DNA of 34,194 nucleotides from Candidatus Taylorbacteria bacterium RIFCSPLOWO2_02_FULL_44_35 (GCA_001822695.1 MHSF01000012.1:1-34194); one strand, 5' to 3'. Positions 8,361-18,229 are shown, counted from the stretch's first letter. Notes: a model not told the origin generated them from the letters alone. Numbers and translations are program-made.

Positions 8361-9929
8361 TTATCTCTGGTCTAAAGGGAGGGTGATTGTGAATTTGCTT
8401 CCTTTTCCTTCGCCTTCCGAAAAAACTTGGATTTTACCTCCATGCCGTTCCACAATGATTTTTGCCATAAAGAGGCCGACGCCGACCCCTTCGGTGTCGA
8501 CGCGTTTCGCGGCGGTCGAGCGAAAGAATTTTGAGAAAATTCGCGTTTGGTCTTCGTGAGAAATGCCGATGCCGGTATCTTTCACGCGAATAATGGCCTC
8601 ATTGCCATTGGTATTAACGGAAACAGTAACCACGCCTCCGGTAGCCGTATAAGCCAGCGCGTTTTCAAGAATGGTCCTTAATACAAAGCGTATTTTGACT
8701 GAATCTAAAAAAACCTCCGGCAAATTATTAGTCATTTGAAAAACGATTCGTACCCCTTTCTCTGAAAACCATTTAAGATAAGGCATTATGATTGGGCGGA
8801 TAAAAGTTTCAAGCTTGACCGCTTCTCGGCGATACATGTAATTTTCTTTTCCGGAATCAGAAAGAGTAGTCAACAGATTGGTAAGTTCTACCAGCCGATT
8901 GTTGGAAATTTTAATGTCCTCAATTTGTTTGCGCTGTTCTGTCGGCAGTTTAATTTTCATAAGCTCTTCCGTTGTCCATTTAATGTGAGTGAGCGGAGTG
9001 CGGAATTTATGGGTAATTATTGTGACGAACTCATATTTCAGCAAATCAGTTTCGCGGATTTTTCGCCAAACGAATACCCCGATGCCGACCGCGATTAGCG
9101 ACGCCAATGACGGAATGAGCCATAAGGGAAATGCCGGATACCGAGCGGCAATAAAATTATTGGAGAAACTGATAAAAATAATGGAAAGACTCATTGCCAC
9201 GACAGTCAAAGCGTAAAGAAATGCTCGTTTGGCTAAAATACGAATGTCCAGCAATTGATAGAAAAGCACGCCGTAGACAAACGGTACGGCATAAAAGAAA
9301 ACAAAGAACAAGCCCCAATTCGGGTCAACTGGAATGTTAAAAACTAAAAGAACCGGAATGAACCCGATAGAGTATCCGAGGGTGAGAGCGAGAAAAAAAT
9401 ATTTGAGCCGATTTCTCATTACCGGGTCTCCCTGTTGATAGGCCCTGAACATCGCCAAAAGGAAATAGACGGGAATGATAAAATTGAAAATGACTCTCAT
9501 TGCCCAATGATAGGCGCCGGCTTCGTAGTAATTTGGAAAATATAATTTCGGTGTTGAAGGCGCGAGAAAAGCGTCCGGTTGTAACAAGTAAAACAGCGTC
9601 AGAAAAATACCCGAAGCGTAAAAAAAAGCGATTAAGTAGCGTTTTTCGCGGGCTTTGCCGATAACCGAAAGCACGCAGTGGACATTAAACATAACGATAA
9701 AAATAATAGAAACGTTAAACATCAGCGCCGCCCGAGAAGAAAGCGGGTCGGTAAGATTAACTCCGATTACATGCGAAATGTAGAAAACCGATACCGAAAG
9801 CATTGTCAAGGCCAGAGTTGTATTCGCCACTTTTCGCGGATGTCCGAAATAAGTGAAAAGCGCCAAACCAAGCGAGACAATTGCCGAAAGGACTGAACCG
9901 ATGTTGTGAATAAGGAGGCTAAGATTCAT
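8361..9929 (-). CDS. Membrane histidine kinase, paralogue of 1103-2665
   Basis: 7TM-like N-terminus; H-box THKFRTPLTHIKW; ENALAYT; KDTGIGIS; GVGLFMAK. Start placed at MNLSLLIHNIG; ORF is open to 9950. Confidence 0.9.
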   Translation of the reverse strand: MNLSLLIHNIGSVLSAIVSLGLALFTYFGHPRKVANTTLALTMLSVSVFYISHVIGVNLTDPLSSRAALMFNVSIIFIVMFNVHCVLSVIGKAREKRYLIAFFYASGIFLTLFYLLQPDAFLAPSTPKLYFPNYYEAGAYHWAMRVIFNFIIPVYFLLAMFRAYQQGDPVMRNRLKYFFLALTLGYSIGFIPVLLVFNIPVDPNWGLFFVFFYAVPFVYGVLFYQLLDIRILAKRAFLYALTVVAMSLSIIFISFSNNFIAARYPAFPLWLIPSLASLIAVGIGVFVWRKIRETDLLKYEFVTIITHKFRTPLTHIKWTTEELMKIKLPTEQRKQIEDIKISNNRLVELTNLLTTLSDSGKENYMYRREAVKLETFIRPIIMPYLKWFSEKGVRIVFQMTNNLPEVFLDSVKIRFVLRTILENALAYTATGGVVTVSVNTNGNEAIIRVKDTGIGISHEDQTRIFSKFFRSTAAKRVDTEGVGVGLFMAKIIVERHGGKIQVFSEGEGKGSKFTITLPLDQR

Positions 9930-9961
9930 GTGGCAATTATAACACAACATTATTGGCTTAT

Positions 9962-9988
9962 AAAAAAACCCCCGTCCAAACGGGGGTA
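9962..9988 (-). terminator. Intrinsic terminator downstream of comF
   Basis: Minus strand CCCCCGTTTGGACGGGGG followed by TTTTTTT. Confidence 0.75.
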
Positions 9989-10035
9989 TGAGATTGGTCG
10001 GTTGGCGATTATTTATTTTCCAACCGAAGGATGAA

Positions 10036-10050
10036 GGATGTCAGACATCC
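10036..10050. repeat. Diverged REP-like palindrome GGATGTC-A-GACATCC
   Basis: Same 7-1-7 architecture with compensatory changes in both arms. Confidence 0.6.
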
Positions 10051-10108
10051 GTAAAATTCTTTTTGCGGCTCTTCACTTGCCCAAGAAAATTTTGATGTAT
10101 TTCTTGTT

Positions 10109-10801
10109 TCAATGGGCGAGAGCGATGCCGAGGATTTTTTTGGCGCCGGCGCGGCGCAAGGTTTTCCGCGCTTCGCTTAAAGTGGCGCCGGTGGTGGCTA
10201 CATCGTCAACGACGATAATGTTGCGGCCGAGAGGGCTTTCACTGACCGCGAAAGCGCCGCGCAGATTTTTCAGGCGGCTGGCGCGCGAATCGGATTTGGT
10301 TTGGCTGGGCGTGTCTTTAACTTTGATTAAGAGTTTTTTTCGGATTTCAAAAATTCCATTTATGTCCAATTTTGCCAATTCGTCCAGCAGAATTTCACAT
10401 TGATTGAAACCGCGTTCCCGATGGCGTTTTTTGGAAAGGGGAATGGGAACAATTAGCGGCTGGGAAAAATTTTCGAAAATTTCCCGTTCGCTAAGTTCCG
10501 CCGTCAATTCGTCAAACAAACATTCGGCGAGCAAGGCGGCAATTAGCGCATTGCCGCGGTATTTGAGCTCCCAAATTGCCGTTCTGACCAATGGGTCGCA
10601 GTAATCAAAAAAAGCGATCAGTTCTTCACGGCCGTTTAGCTCGCGGGAATGTTTGGCGCGGCCAGCAAAGCCGGCCGCGCCCATTTTTTCCAGTTCCGCC
10701 ACTGCCGGCGCTTTCGGCAGGAAAAAATCCAGAAGCCAATTCAGCCATTTTCTAAGCATACCGATATCATATCTTGAATTACGCAACGACTCCAAGAACA
10801 C
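10109..10801 (-). CDS. comF: ComF family phosphoribosyltransferase-like protein (start may be the internal MLRKWLNW)
   Basis: LIVPIPLSKKRHRERGFNQCEIL and PRTase motif NIIVVDDVATTGATL. Confidence 0.85.
   Translation of the reverse strand: MFLESLRNSRYDIGMLRKWLNWLLDFFLPKAPAVAELEKMGAAGFAGRAKHSRELNGREELIAFFDYCDPLVRTAIWELKYRGNALIAALLAECLFDELTAELSEREIFENFSQPLIVPIPLSKKRHRERGFNQCEILLDELAKLDINGIFEIRKKLLIKVKDTPSQTKSDSRASRLKNLRGAFAVSESPLGRNIIVVDDVATTGATLSEARKTLRRAGAKKILGIALAH
10122..10284. repeat. Long direct repeat, right copy, within intact comF
   Basis: See 7317-7479. Confidence 0.9.
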
Positions 10802-10897
10802 CAGATTCGTTAAGGCAAAACTCGTTGGCAGTGTTTCTTGAAAATTGAATTCGGGAGCAGGGAATTTTTAAAATAATGTGATACAATAACTCAAACT

Positions 10898-12025
10898 ATG
10901 GCATTTTTTTCAAAAATTTTCAGCAGTGTGATAGGCGGTAGTGTTGGCAAAACAAGCGTTATTGGCGTTGATGTCGGTTCTTCGGCGCTGAAAATCGTGG
11001 AGCTTAGAGAAAAAGGCGGCCGGGCGGTGCTTGGCACTTACGGCGCATTGGCGCTCGGTCCTTACGCTAATGTTTCCGTCGGCCAAGTGACCAGATTGCC
11101 CAATGAAAAAATTGCCGAAGCGTTGCGCGATGTTTTGCGCGAAGCCAACGCTTCCAGCAAAGTTTGCAGTTTTGCCATTCCCTTGTCAACCAGTTTACTA
11201 TCGCTGATTGAAATGCCGGTTTTGGACCAAAAACAATTGCCGCAAATGGTGCCGATTGAAGCCAGGAAATATATTCCAGTGCCGATGAGTGATGTGACAT
11301 TGGATTGGTGGGTGATACCAAAGAACGAACGGGAAGCGACTGTCAATCCAGCTGACCCGGCCGCCAAAATTCAGAAAGTCAAACTGGCGGATATTCTTTT
11401 GGTGGTGATTCAAAACGCCGCCCTCAATAATTATCGGGAAATTGTCAGGTTGACCGGTTTAGATGTTTCCTTTTTTGAGGTTGAAGCGTTCAGCACTATC
11501 CGAGCGGTGATGAATAGGGAGACAGCGCCGGTGATGATTTTTGATATGGGCGCCGGCGCCACCAAACTTTACATTGTGGAAATAGGCATCGTTAGAATTT
11601 CCCACACCATCAATCGCGGTTCGCAAGACATTACCATGGCTTTGGCCCAATCGCTCGATATCACTGTGGCCGAGGCGGAAAAATTAAAACGGGACAAAGG
11701 ATTAATCGCCGAGGGTAATGCCGGTACCGCCGAAACAGCATCGATAATTTTGAGCTATATTTTTGCCGAGGCCAATCGGGTGTTGGTCGGTTATCAAAGG
11801 AAAAGCGGTAAAGTGGTGCGGCGGGTGATTTTGACCGGCGGCGGTTCAGTGTTGAAGGGGATTTTGCCATTCGCCAAACAAAATTTGGAATCGGAAGTGG
11901 AATTGGCCGACCCATTTGCCAAAGTAGACGCGCCGGCTTTTCTCCAAGGCGTGCTCAAAGATGCTGGTCCCCAATTTACTGTCGCTCTCGGCGTTGCTCT
12001 GCGCCAGTTGCAAGAGTTGGGGTAG
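10898..12025 (+). CDS. pilM: Type IV pilus assembly ATPase PilM
   Basis: IGVDVGSSALKIVEL, MIFDMGAGATKLYIVE, ILTGGGSVLKGI (actin-like fold), first gene of a T4P cluster. Confidence 0.9.
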   Translation: MAFFSKIFSSVIGGSVGKTSVIGVDVGSSALKIVELREKGGRAVLGTYGALALGPYANVSVGQVTRLPNEKIAEALRDVLREANASSKVCSFAIPLSTSLLSLIEMPVLDQKQLPQMVPIEARKYIPVPMSDVTLDWWVIPKNEREATVNPADPAAKIQKVKLADILLVVIQNAALNNYREIVRLTGLDVSFFEVEAFSTIRAVMNRETAPVMIFDMGAGATKLYIVEIGIVRISHTINRGSQDITMALAQSLDITVAEAEKLKRDKGLIAEGNAGTAETASIILSYIFAEANRVLVGYQRKSGKVVRRVILTGGGSVLKGILPFAKQNLESEVELADPFAKVDAPAFLQGVLKDAGPQFTVALGVALRQLQELG

Positions 12026-12061
12026 CATTGCGGTAATAAGGGAGGTATAATATATAGGAAT

Positions 12062-12655
12062 ATGGACAGCAAGTTTCAACAATCATTCATTCCTAAAGAA
12101 TCGTTGGGCAGCGGGATGAATTTTCGCGTCGGGCAAGGACTGGGAATTTTTCCGCTTACTGCCATCGTGATTTTTTTGATTTCCGCCGGCGCTTTCGGAG
12201 TGGTCTATCTTTATAAACAATCCGTGGCCAAAGAAATTTCTACACTGGACGCCGATTTGGCGCGGACGCGGGAAGTTTTCCAACCGGCGACTATTGCTGA
12301 ATTCAAAAAATTAAGCAATCGTTTGTCGGTGGCCGACAAACTGCTTAATAATCACACCGCCCTCTCGCAAGTTTTTGGCGTTTTGGAGGCAGCAACGCTT
12401 AAGTCGGTTTATTTCAACAGTTTTTACTTAGCCGGCGCTGACAAAGGATTTTCGCTGGTCTTGAAAGGCGTTGCCAAAAATTTCAGCTCGGTGGCTTCGC
12501 AGTCGGATGTTTTCGGCAAGGACCAAATGATCAAGAACCCGATTTTTTCCAATCTTAACTTAGACCAAAGGGGCAATGTGGTCTTTGATATTACCGCCTC
12601 GGTCGATCCGGCGCTTTTATATTACAAAAACAACCTTGGCCGAGCTAATCAATGA
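12062..12655 (+). CDS. pilN: PilN-like T4P assembly protein
   Basis: Single N-terminal TM helix plus coiled region, position between pilM and pilO. Confidence 0.65.
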   Translation: MDSKFQQSFIPKESLGSGMNFRVGQGLGIFPLTAIVIFLISAGAFGVVYLYKQSVAKEISTLDADLARTREVFQPATIAEFKKLSNRLSVADKLLNNHTALSQVFGVLEAATLKSVYFNSFYLAGADKGFSLVLKGVAKNFSSVASQSDVFGKDQMIKNPIFSNLNLDQRGNVVFDITASVDPALLYYKNNLGRANQ

Positions 12656-13224
12656 AAAATATTATCTCTTTGATTTTAATAGCGGCGGCGGTTTGGATTT
12701 TTTGGAGTTATACCGACCCGATTTACAAAGAAACCAAGGGACTCAAGGAAATCAGAACCGATTACAAAACCAAACTGGCGCAAGCCAATGAGTTTCGGCA
12801 AAAGTATGAGAATCTCGCCGCCGAATATCAAAGTTTTTCCGAAACTGACATCACTCGTCTTTCGCGGCTGGTGCCTGACACGGTGGCCACGGTGCGTTTA
12901 GTGATGGATGTTAGTGACATCGCTGCTAAACAGAACTTGCTCATTAAAAATATTAAAATCAGCGAGCCAGCTAAGGAAACGGGAGCCGATTTAACGCCCG
13001 GAGCGATTCGCCTCGGCGCAACCGACCAGGATTTTAACAGCATCGATTTAAATTTTTCGGTAACCGGCAGTTATGAGCGGTTTGTCGCGTTTCTCCAAGA
13101 TTTGGAGAGAAGCTTGAGGATTTTAGATGTGACCGAAATAAAATTCGCGGCGACTGATTCCGCCAAAGGAGATAGTGATAGTTATGATTTCAATCTGGGC
13201 CTAAGGTCTTACTGGTTAAAATAA
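12652..13224 (+). CDS. pilO: PilO-like T4P assembly protein
   Basis: N-terminal TM, coiled coil, ferredoxin-like VTGSYERFVAFLQDLERSLRILDV. Confidence 0.75.
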   Translation: MKNIISLILIAAAVWIFWSYTDPIYKETKGLKEIRTDYKTKLAQANEFRQKYENLAAEYQSFSETDITRLSRLVPDTVATVRLVMDVSDIAAKQNLLIKNIKISEPAKETGADLTPGAIRLGATDQDFNSIDLNFSVTGSYERFVAFLQDLERSLRILDVTEIKFAATDSAKGDSDSYDFNLGLRSYWLK

Positions 13225-13227
13225 CTT

Positions 13228-13530
13228 ATGCATCAGAATAAATCGAAAAAAAATAAAATGTTGATTCTTGCCGCGGTGGTAATTGTTGCCGCTTTCATCG
13301 GTTACTCGCTGTTTTTAACCGACCGGACCGACAATTTGGCTTTGGTTTCGCCGCAAGGCGTGAATCAGAGCCAAACGGCGCGTGATTTGCTTGTCTTATT
13401 TGCCGAGTTGTCAGCGTTTGATTTGAATCCGGCTGTTTTGAGTAATCCGGCTTTTGTCTCGCTTGAGGATTTCTCGCGGGAAATTCCCAGTGAGCCGGCG
13501 GGTCGAACCAATCCATTCGTTCCGATTTAG
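13228..13530 (+). CDS. Small membrane-anchored T4P-operon protein, hypothetical
   Basis: 100 aa, N-terminal TM, C-terminal GRTNPFVPI, lies between pilO and pilB. Confidence 0.6.
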   Translation: MHQNKSKKNKMLILAAVVIVAAFIGYSLFLTDRTDNLALVSPQGVNQSQTARDLLVLFAELSAFDLNPAVLSNPAFVSLEDFSREIPSEPAGRTNPFVPI

Positions 13531-13552
13531 TTTTAGTTTTTTGATTTTTTCC

Positions 13553-15274
13553 ATGGGCATTTTAGAAATGTTGGTCAAAAAAAATATCATTGCCGACGAA
13601 GATGTGTTGGCAATCAAGAAAGAACTGAAAAAAACGGGCGCTAAACTGGATGAAGTTTTGCAAAATCGCGGCGTGACGCTAACTGACCTTTTGGCGATTA
13701 AGGCAGGATTTTACGGTTTGTCGGTAAAGGTCCTGGACAATCAAGGTATTCCCTTTGAAGTTTTGCGTTATGTGCCGGAAGAGTCGGCGACTCATTACAA
13801 ATTCGCTCCTCTTGGCATTGTCGACGGTGCTTTGGAAATTGGCATGGTGGAGCCGGACAACATTGAAGCGCGCGACGCCCTGAATTTTATTTCTTCAAAA
13901 GTGGGCATACCCTATAAGGCCTATTTAATTTCTCAAGCCGATTTTGAAAAAATTGCCCAGATGTATAAAGGGTTGTCCGGCGAAGTGTCGCAGGCCTTGA
14001 CTGAATTAGAAACGGAATTGGCCGGCGACCAGATGGAATTGGCGGAGACCAGAGTCGAATCGGGTAAAGATGGCGAAAGTAGCACCAGAATCGTCGAGGA
14101 TGCGCCGGTGACGAAAATTGTTGCCACCATTCTTCACTATGCCGTGGAAGGCAGCGCTTCCGATATTCACATTGAACATTTGGGTGAGAAGATACGGGTC
14201 CGTTTCCGAGTGGACGGCGTCTTGAATACCAGTTTAATTTTACCAGCCCAAGTTCACTCGGCGGTAGTGGCCCGGGTAAAAATTCTTTCCAATATGCGCT
14301 TGGATGAAAAACGGAAACCGCAGGATGGACGATTCAGCGCTCGCATCAGCGGCCGCAAAATTGATTTTCGCGTTTCTACTTTTCCGGCTTATTACGGCGA
14401 AAAGGTGGTGATGAGAATTTTGGATTCGGAAAGAGGCGTTAAGAGTTTGGAATCAATGGGTTTGTCGACTCGCAATCTCCAGCTGATTCGCGCCGCGATT
14501 CAGCGGCCTTACGGCATGGTTCTGATTTCTGGTCCTACTGGTTCGGGTAAGTCCACGACTCTTTATTCTATGTTGAAAGAAGTGGACAAGGAAACGAAAA
14601 ATGTCTTGAGCTTGGAGGATCCGGTGGAATACAACATTCCCGGTATGAGCCAGTCGCAGGTTAGGCCGGAAATCGGTTACACTTTCGCTAATGGCTTGCG
14701 CACTACTTTGCGCCAAGACCCGGATGTCATTATGGTTGGCGAGATTCGCGACAAAGAAACTGCCGGTCTGGCGATTCAGGCGGCGCTGACCGGCCACCTG
14801 GTTTTCTCCACCATTCACACCAACAATGCCATTGGCGTCATTCCTCGTTTGTTGGATATGGAGGTTGATCCTTACTTGATTCCTCCGACCTTGATTTTGG
14901 CGATTGCCCAGCGCTTGGTAAAAACCATTTGTCCTAATTCCGGCAAACCAATTCCAGTAGAAGGCAGTATCAAGTTAATGGTGGAAAAGCAATTTGCTGA
15001 TTTGCCGGCGCAGTATCGTTCTCAAATTCCCATCGGCAAAGATGTGTTGGGGGCAATACCATCGCCGGAATGTCCCAAGGGTACGCATGGCCGGACGGCG
15101 GTAATGGAGGTTTTGGAAATGAACCATGATCTGGAAGCGGCGATTTTGAAAGGCGTCAGCGAAGCGGAGATGTTCAAAATTGCTCGGGCTCAAGGCATGT
15201 TGACGATGAAAGAAGACGCACTGGTCAAGTCCTTCCGTCACGAAATTCCCTTTGAGGAGGTAAATGAGTTATAA
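13553..15274 (+). CDS. pilB: Type IV pilus assembly ATPase PilB/GspE family
   Basis: Walker A SGPTGSGKSTTLYSM, LEDPVEYNIPGMSQSQV, MVGEIRDKETAGLAIQAALTGHLVFSTIHTN; start set at ATGGGCATTTTAGAA. Confidence 0.93.
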   Translation: MGILEMLVKKNIIADEDVLAIKKELKKTGAKLDEVLQNRGVTLTDLLAIKAGFYGLSVKVLDNQGIPFEVLRYVPEESATHYKFAPLGIVDGALEIGMVEPDNIEARDALNFISSKVGIPYKAYLISQADFEKIAQMYKGLSGEVSQALTELETELAGDQMELAETRVESGKDGESSTRIVEDAPVTKIVATILHYAVEGSASDIHIEHLGEKIRVRFRVDGVLNTSLILPAQVHSAVVARVKILSNMRLDEKRKPQDGRFSARISGRKIDFRVSTFPAYYGEKVVMRILDSERGVKSLESMGLSTRNLQLIRAAIQRPYGMVLISGPTGSGKSTTLYSMLKEVDKETKNVLSLEDPVEYNIPGMSQSQVRPEIGYTFANGLRTTLRQDPDVIMVGEIRDKETAGLAIQAALTGHLVFSTIHTNNAIGVIPRLLDMEVDPYLIPPTLILAIAQRLVKTICPNSGKPIPVEGSIKLMVEKQFADLPAQYRSQIPIGKDVLGAIPSPECPKGTHGRTAVMEVLEMNHDLEAAILKGVSEAEMFKIARAQGMLTMKEDALVKSFRHEIPFEEVNEL

Positions 15275-15279
15275 TAAAG

Positions 15280-15350
15280 ACATTCAAAATGTAAATATCA
15301 AAATGAAAAATGACAATGTAAAATAAAAAGTTTTGATTTTTTAACTTTAA
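15280..15350. repeat. A-rich heptamer-periodic intergenic repeat (pilB/response regulator gap)
   Basis: acattca aaatgta aatatca aaatgaa aaatgac aatgtaa aataaaa. Confidence 0.65.
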
Positions 15351-15360
15351 ATTAAATAAT

Positions 15361-15756
15361 GTGGCAGAAGAGAAAAAAGAAAAAGTGCTCATTGTGGACG
15401 ATGACAAGTTTCTTTTGAGCATGTATGCCGTCAAGTTCAAGAACCGCGGTTTTGAGGTGGACACGGCGCTAAGTGGGGCGGAAGCTCTAAGTAAACTTCA
15501 AAGTGATAAAGTGCCGGGTATTATTATTCTGGACTTGATTATGCCTGGTATGGACGGCCATGAATTTATGGCGAAAGTTCGGGAACAAAAGCTGGCGCCG
15601 AAAGCGACAGTGGTTGTTTTGACCAATCAAGGCCAGCCGGAAGATATTGAAAAAGCCAAAAAATACAATATCCAAGGTTACATCGTCAAAGCCAGCACTA
15701 TTCCGTCGGAGGTGTTGGAGGAGGTAATGAAGATGCACCAAAGAAAAAACAATTGA
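15361..15756 (+). CDS. Single-domain response regulator (CheY-like), GTG start
   Basis: VLIVDDDKFLLSMY, phosphoacceptor region IIILDLIMPGMDG, VVLTNQG, YIVKAS. Confidence 0.9.
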   Translation: MAEEKKEKVLIVDDDKFLLSMYAVKFKNRGFEVDTALSGAEALSKLQSDKVPGIIILDLIMPGMDGHEFMAKVREQKLAPKATVVVLTNQGQPEDIEKAKKYNIQGYIVKASTIPSEVLEEVMKMHQRKNN

Positions 15757-15825
15757 AAATTGAAAATTGAAAAATCAAAAATTAAAATGACAATTTAAAA
15801 TCTTCCATTTTGATATTTACATTTT
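15751..15825. repeat. Heptamer-periodic intergenic repeat (response regulator/pilT gap)
   Basis: ttgaaaa ttgaaaa ttgaaaa atcaaaa attaaaa; shares ttgaaaaatcaaaaattaaaatgacaatttaaaatc and ccattttgatNtttac with 18239-18305. Confidence 0.8.
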
Positions 15826-15831
15826 TAATAT

Positions 15832-16893
15832 ATGGATTACGCCAAAGAACTTGAACAATTAATCACGACTGTTATTAAAGAAGGCGGTTCGGATTTGCAC
15901 CTTGCCGCAGGCCGCCACCCAACCATTCGGGTGGCAGGCGCGCTAATTCCACTTCTGAAGCATAGAGTGCTTTCCAAAGAAGACACCTTAGGTTTTGTCA
16001 CCGAACTTTTAACGCCGGAGAACAAGAAACGGTTTTTGGAGACGAAAGAAATAGATTTTTCTTATAGTTATAAAGACCAAGCGCGTTTTCGCGGCAACGG
16101 TTATTTTCAGCAGGGAGCGGTTGGCTTCGCCTTGAGATTGATTCCCAGAAAAATTAGGACATTGGAAGAATTGAATTTGCCGCCGATCCTCGCCACTTTT
16201 GCTGAAAAACAACAAGGTTTTTTCTTGGTGGTGGGTCCCGTTGGGCACGGCAAGACGACAACTTTGGCGGCGCTCATTGACCTCATTAATAGCGCTCGGT
16301 CGGAGCATATTATTACTATTGAAGACCCGATTGAATATATTTTTGAAGAAAAACATTCCATTATTGACCAGCGGGAAGTGAAGATTGACACCAAAGATTT
16401 TCAGACGGCTTTGACGGCGATGTTTCGGGAGGATGTGAATGTTGTGATGATTGGCGAAATGCGCGAGTCGGAAACCATCACTGCCGCTGTTACCGCCGCC
16501 GAGACCGGCCATTTCGTCCTTTCCACTTTGCATACCAACAATGCCGCCCAAACGATTGATAGAATCATTGATTCTTTTCAGGCCGATCAACAGGGGCAGA
16601 TTCGTCTCCAACTTTCCGAGACCTTGACTGGTATTTTTTCTCAACGTCTGGTGCCGCGAATTTCCGGCGGTTTAATCCCGGCTTACGAGCTTTTAATCGC
16701 TAATAGCGCGATCGCGAATTTGATTCGCGAAAGACGCACCCATGAAATCAATACTGTCATTGAAACCGGTTTGGAGCAGGGAATGATTGATATCAACCGG
16801 TCGCTGATTGACCTTGTTCGGCGCAATGAAATCACCGTTGCCGACGCTTACCGTTATACCACCAACCCGAGGTCGTTGGAAAGAATGATGTAG
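15832..16893 (+). CDS. pilT: Twitching motility ATPase PilT
   Basis: Walker A GPVGHGKTTT, ITIEDPIEYIF, IGEMRESETITAAVTAAETGHFVLSTLHTNNAAQTIDRIID. Confidence 0.92.
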   Translation: MDYAKELEQLITTVIKEGGSDLHLAAGRHPTIRVAGALIPLLKHRVLSKEDTLGFVTELLTPENKKRFLETKEIDFSYSYKDQARFRGNGYFQQGAVGFALRLIPRKIRTLEELNLPPILATFAEKQQGFFLVVGPVGHGKTTTLAALIDLINSARSEHIITIEDPIEYIFEEKHSIIDQREVKIDTKDFQTALTAMFREDVNVVMIGEMRESETITAAVTAAETGHFVLSTLHTNNAAQTIDRIIDSFQADQQGQIRLQLSETLTGIFSQRLVPRISGGLIPAYELLIANSAIANLIRERRTHEINTVIETGLEQGMIDINRSLIDLVRRNEITVADAYRYTTNPRSLERMM

Positions 16894-16898
16894 TAGCA

Positions 16899-17017
16899 GA
16901 AATTTTCCAATTACTAATTTCTAATGTCTAACCAACTTTCAATGACAAAATTCCTAATTAGACATTTGAGTATTAGATATTAATTAGAAATTAGTTATTA
17001 GGAATTAGAAATTTTAG
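16899..17017. repeat. AT-rich intergenic repeat with heptamer periodicity and inverted halves (pilT/pilC gap)
   Basis: aattttccaattactaatttctaatgtctaa ... ttagacatttgag...ttagaaattagttattaggaattagaaatttt. Confidence 0.7.
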
Positions 17018-17020
17018 ACT

Positions 17021-18229
17021 ATGCTTTTCAAATACCAAGCGATAAATCAAAATGGCCAGCCGGAGCAGGGTGACATTGAAGCGATCAATGTGGAAGTGGC
17101 AATCTCGTCGCTTCAGCGGCGCGGCCTTACCCTCTCTAAAATCACGCCAGCCGAGAGCGATTCATTATTTGCCAAGAATATTTCTTTTTTGAATCATGTT
17201 TCCAATAAGGATGTGGTGATGCTGTCGCGTCAAATGTCTACGCTTTTTGAGGCGCAGGTTTCGGCGTTGCGGATTTTCCGGCTCTTGTCGGCCGAGGCGG
17301 AAAAGCCGGTGATCAGAAAAACTTTGAGCGCCGTTGCTGACGATTTGCAGAGCGGCAGTTCTATCGCTAAAGCGTTGGCTAAACACCCGAAAGTCTTTTC
17401 TGAATTTTATGTCAGTATGGTTCGGGTTGGCGAGGAGACCGGTAAATTGGACCAGACGCTTTCCTATCTGGCTGATTATCTGGACCGTTCTTACGAGGTG
17501 ACTTCCAAAGCCAAGAACGCCATGATTTACCCGGCTTTCGTTGTCGTTGTCTTTATCGGCGTGATGGTTTTAATGCTGACCAAGATTATTCCCAGCCTCA
17601 CGGTGATTTTGAAAGAATCGGGGCAAGATATTCCGATTTACACTAAGGCGGTGATTTTTGTGAGCGATTTTTTGGTCAATTATGGCTTATTCCTTTTGCT
17701 GGGAGTCATTGCCGGCGCGGCGGTGTTGTGGCGGATGACTCGGACACCGTCTGGGCGATTTGCACTTTCCCAGTTTAAACTAAAAATACCCTACATCGGC
17801 GATCTTTACCGGAAACTTTATCTTTCCCGCCTTGCCGACAATTTACATACCATGTTGGCTAGCGCCATCCCGATTGTCAGGGCGTTAGAAATTACTTCTT
17901 CGGTAGTCGGTGACGAGGTCTACCAGGCCATTCTCTTGGAAGTGACCGATTTGGTCAAAAGTGGCAGCGCGCTCTCGGATGCGATGTCGCGTTACCCGGA
18001 GATTCCTGGCATTCTGGTTCAGATGTCTAAAGTTGGCGAGGAATCGGGCGAACTTGGCAATGTTTTAAAGACCTTGGCGAAATTTTATCAACGGGAGGTG
18101 ACCAATGCGGTGGACACAATGATTGGTCTGATTGAACCGGCAATGATTATCGCTTTGGCGGTCGGCGTCGGTTTCCTCTTGACCGCGGTTTTGATGCCGA
18201 TTTACAATATAGCGGGAGGAATCCAATGA
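17021..18229 (+). CDS. pilC: Type IV pilus inner membrane platform protein PilC/GspF
   Basis: LSRQMSTLFEAQV, MVRVGEETGKLDQTLSYLADYL, LVQMSKVGEESGELGNVL. Confidence 0.92.
   Translation: MLFKYQAINQNGQPEQGDIEAINVEVAISSLQRRGLTLSKITPAESDSLFAKNISFLNHVSNKDVVMLSRQMSTLFEAQVSALRIFRLLSAEAEKPVIRKTLSAVADDLQSGSSIAKALAKHPKVFSEFYVSMVRVGEETGKLDQTLSYLADYLDRSYEVTSKAKNAMIYPAFVVVVFIGVMVLMLTKIIPSLTVILKESGQDIPIYTKAVIFVSDFLVNYGLFLLLGVIAGAAVLWRMTRTPSGRFALSQFKLKIPYIGDLYRKLYLSRLADNLHTMLASAIPIVRALEITSSVVGDEVYQAILLEVTDLVKSGSALSDAMSRYPEIPGILVQMSKVGEESGELGNVLKTLAKFYQREVTNAVDTMIGLIEPAMIIALAVGVGFLLTAVLMPIYNIAGGIQ

Noticed and set aside
15751-15830. CRISPR array suggested by regularly spaced AT-rich repeats
   Set aside because: Units are 7 nt, degenerate and contiguous, without spacers; no cas genes in the window.
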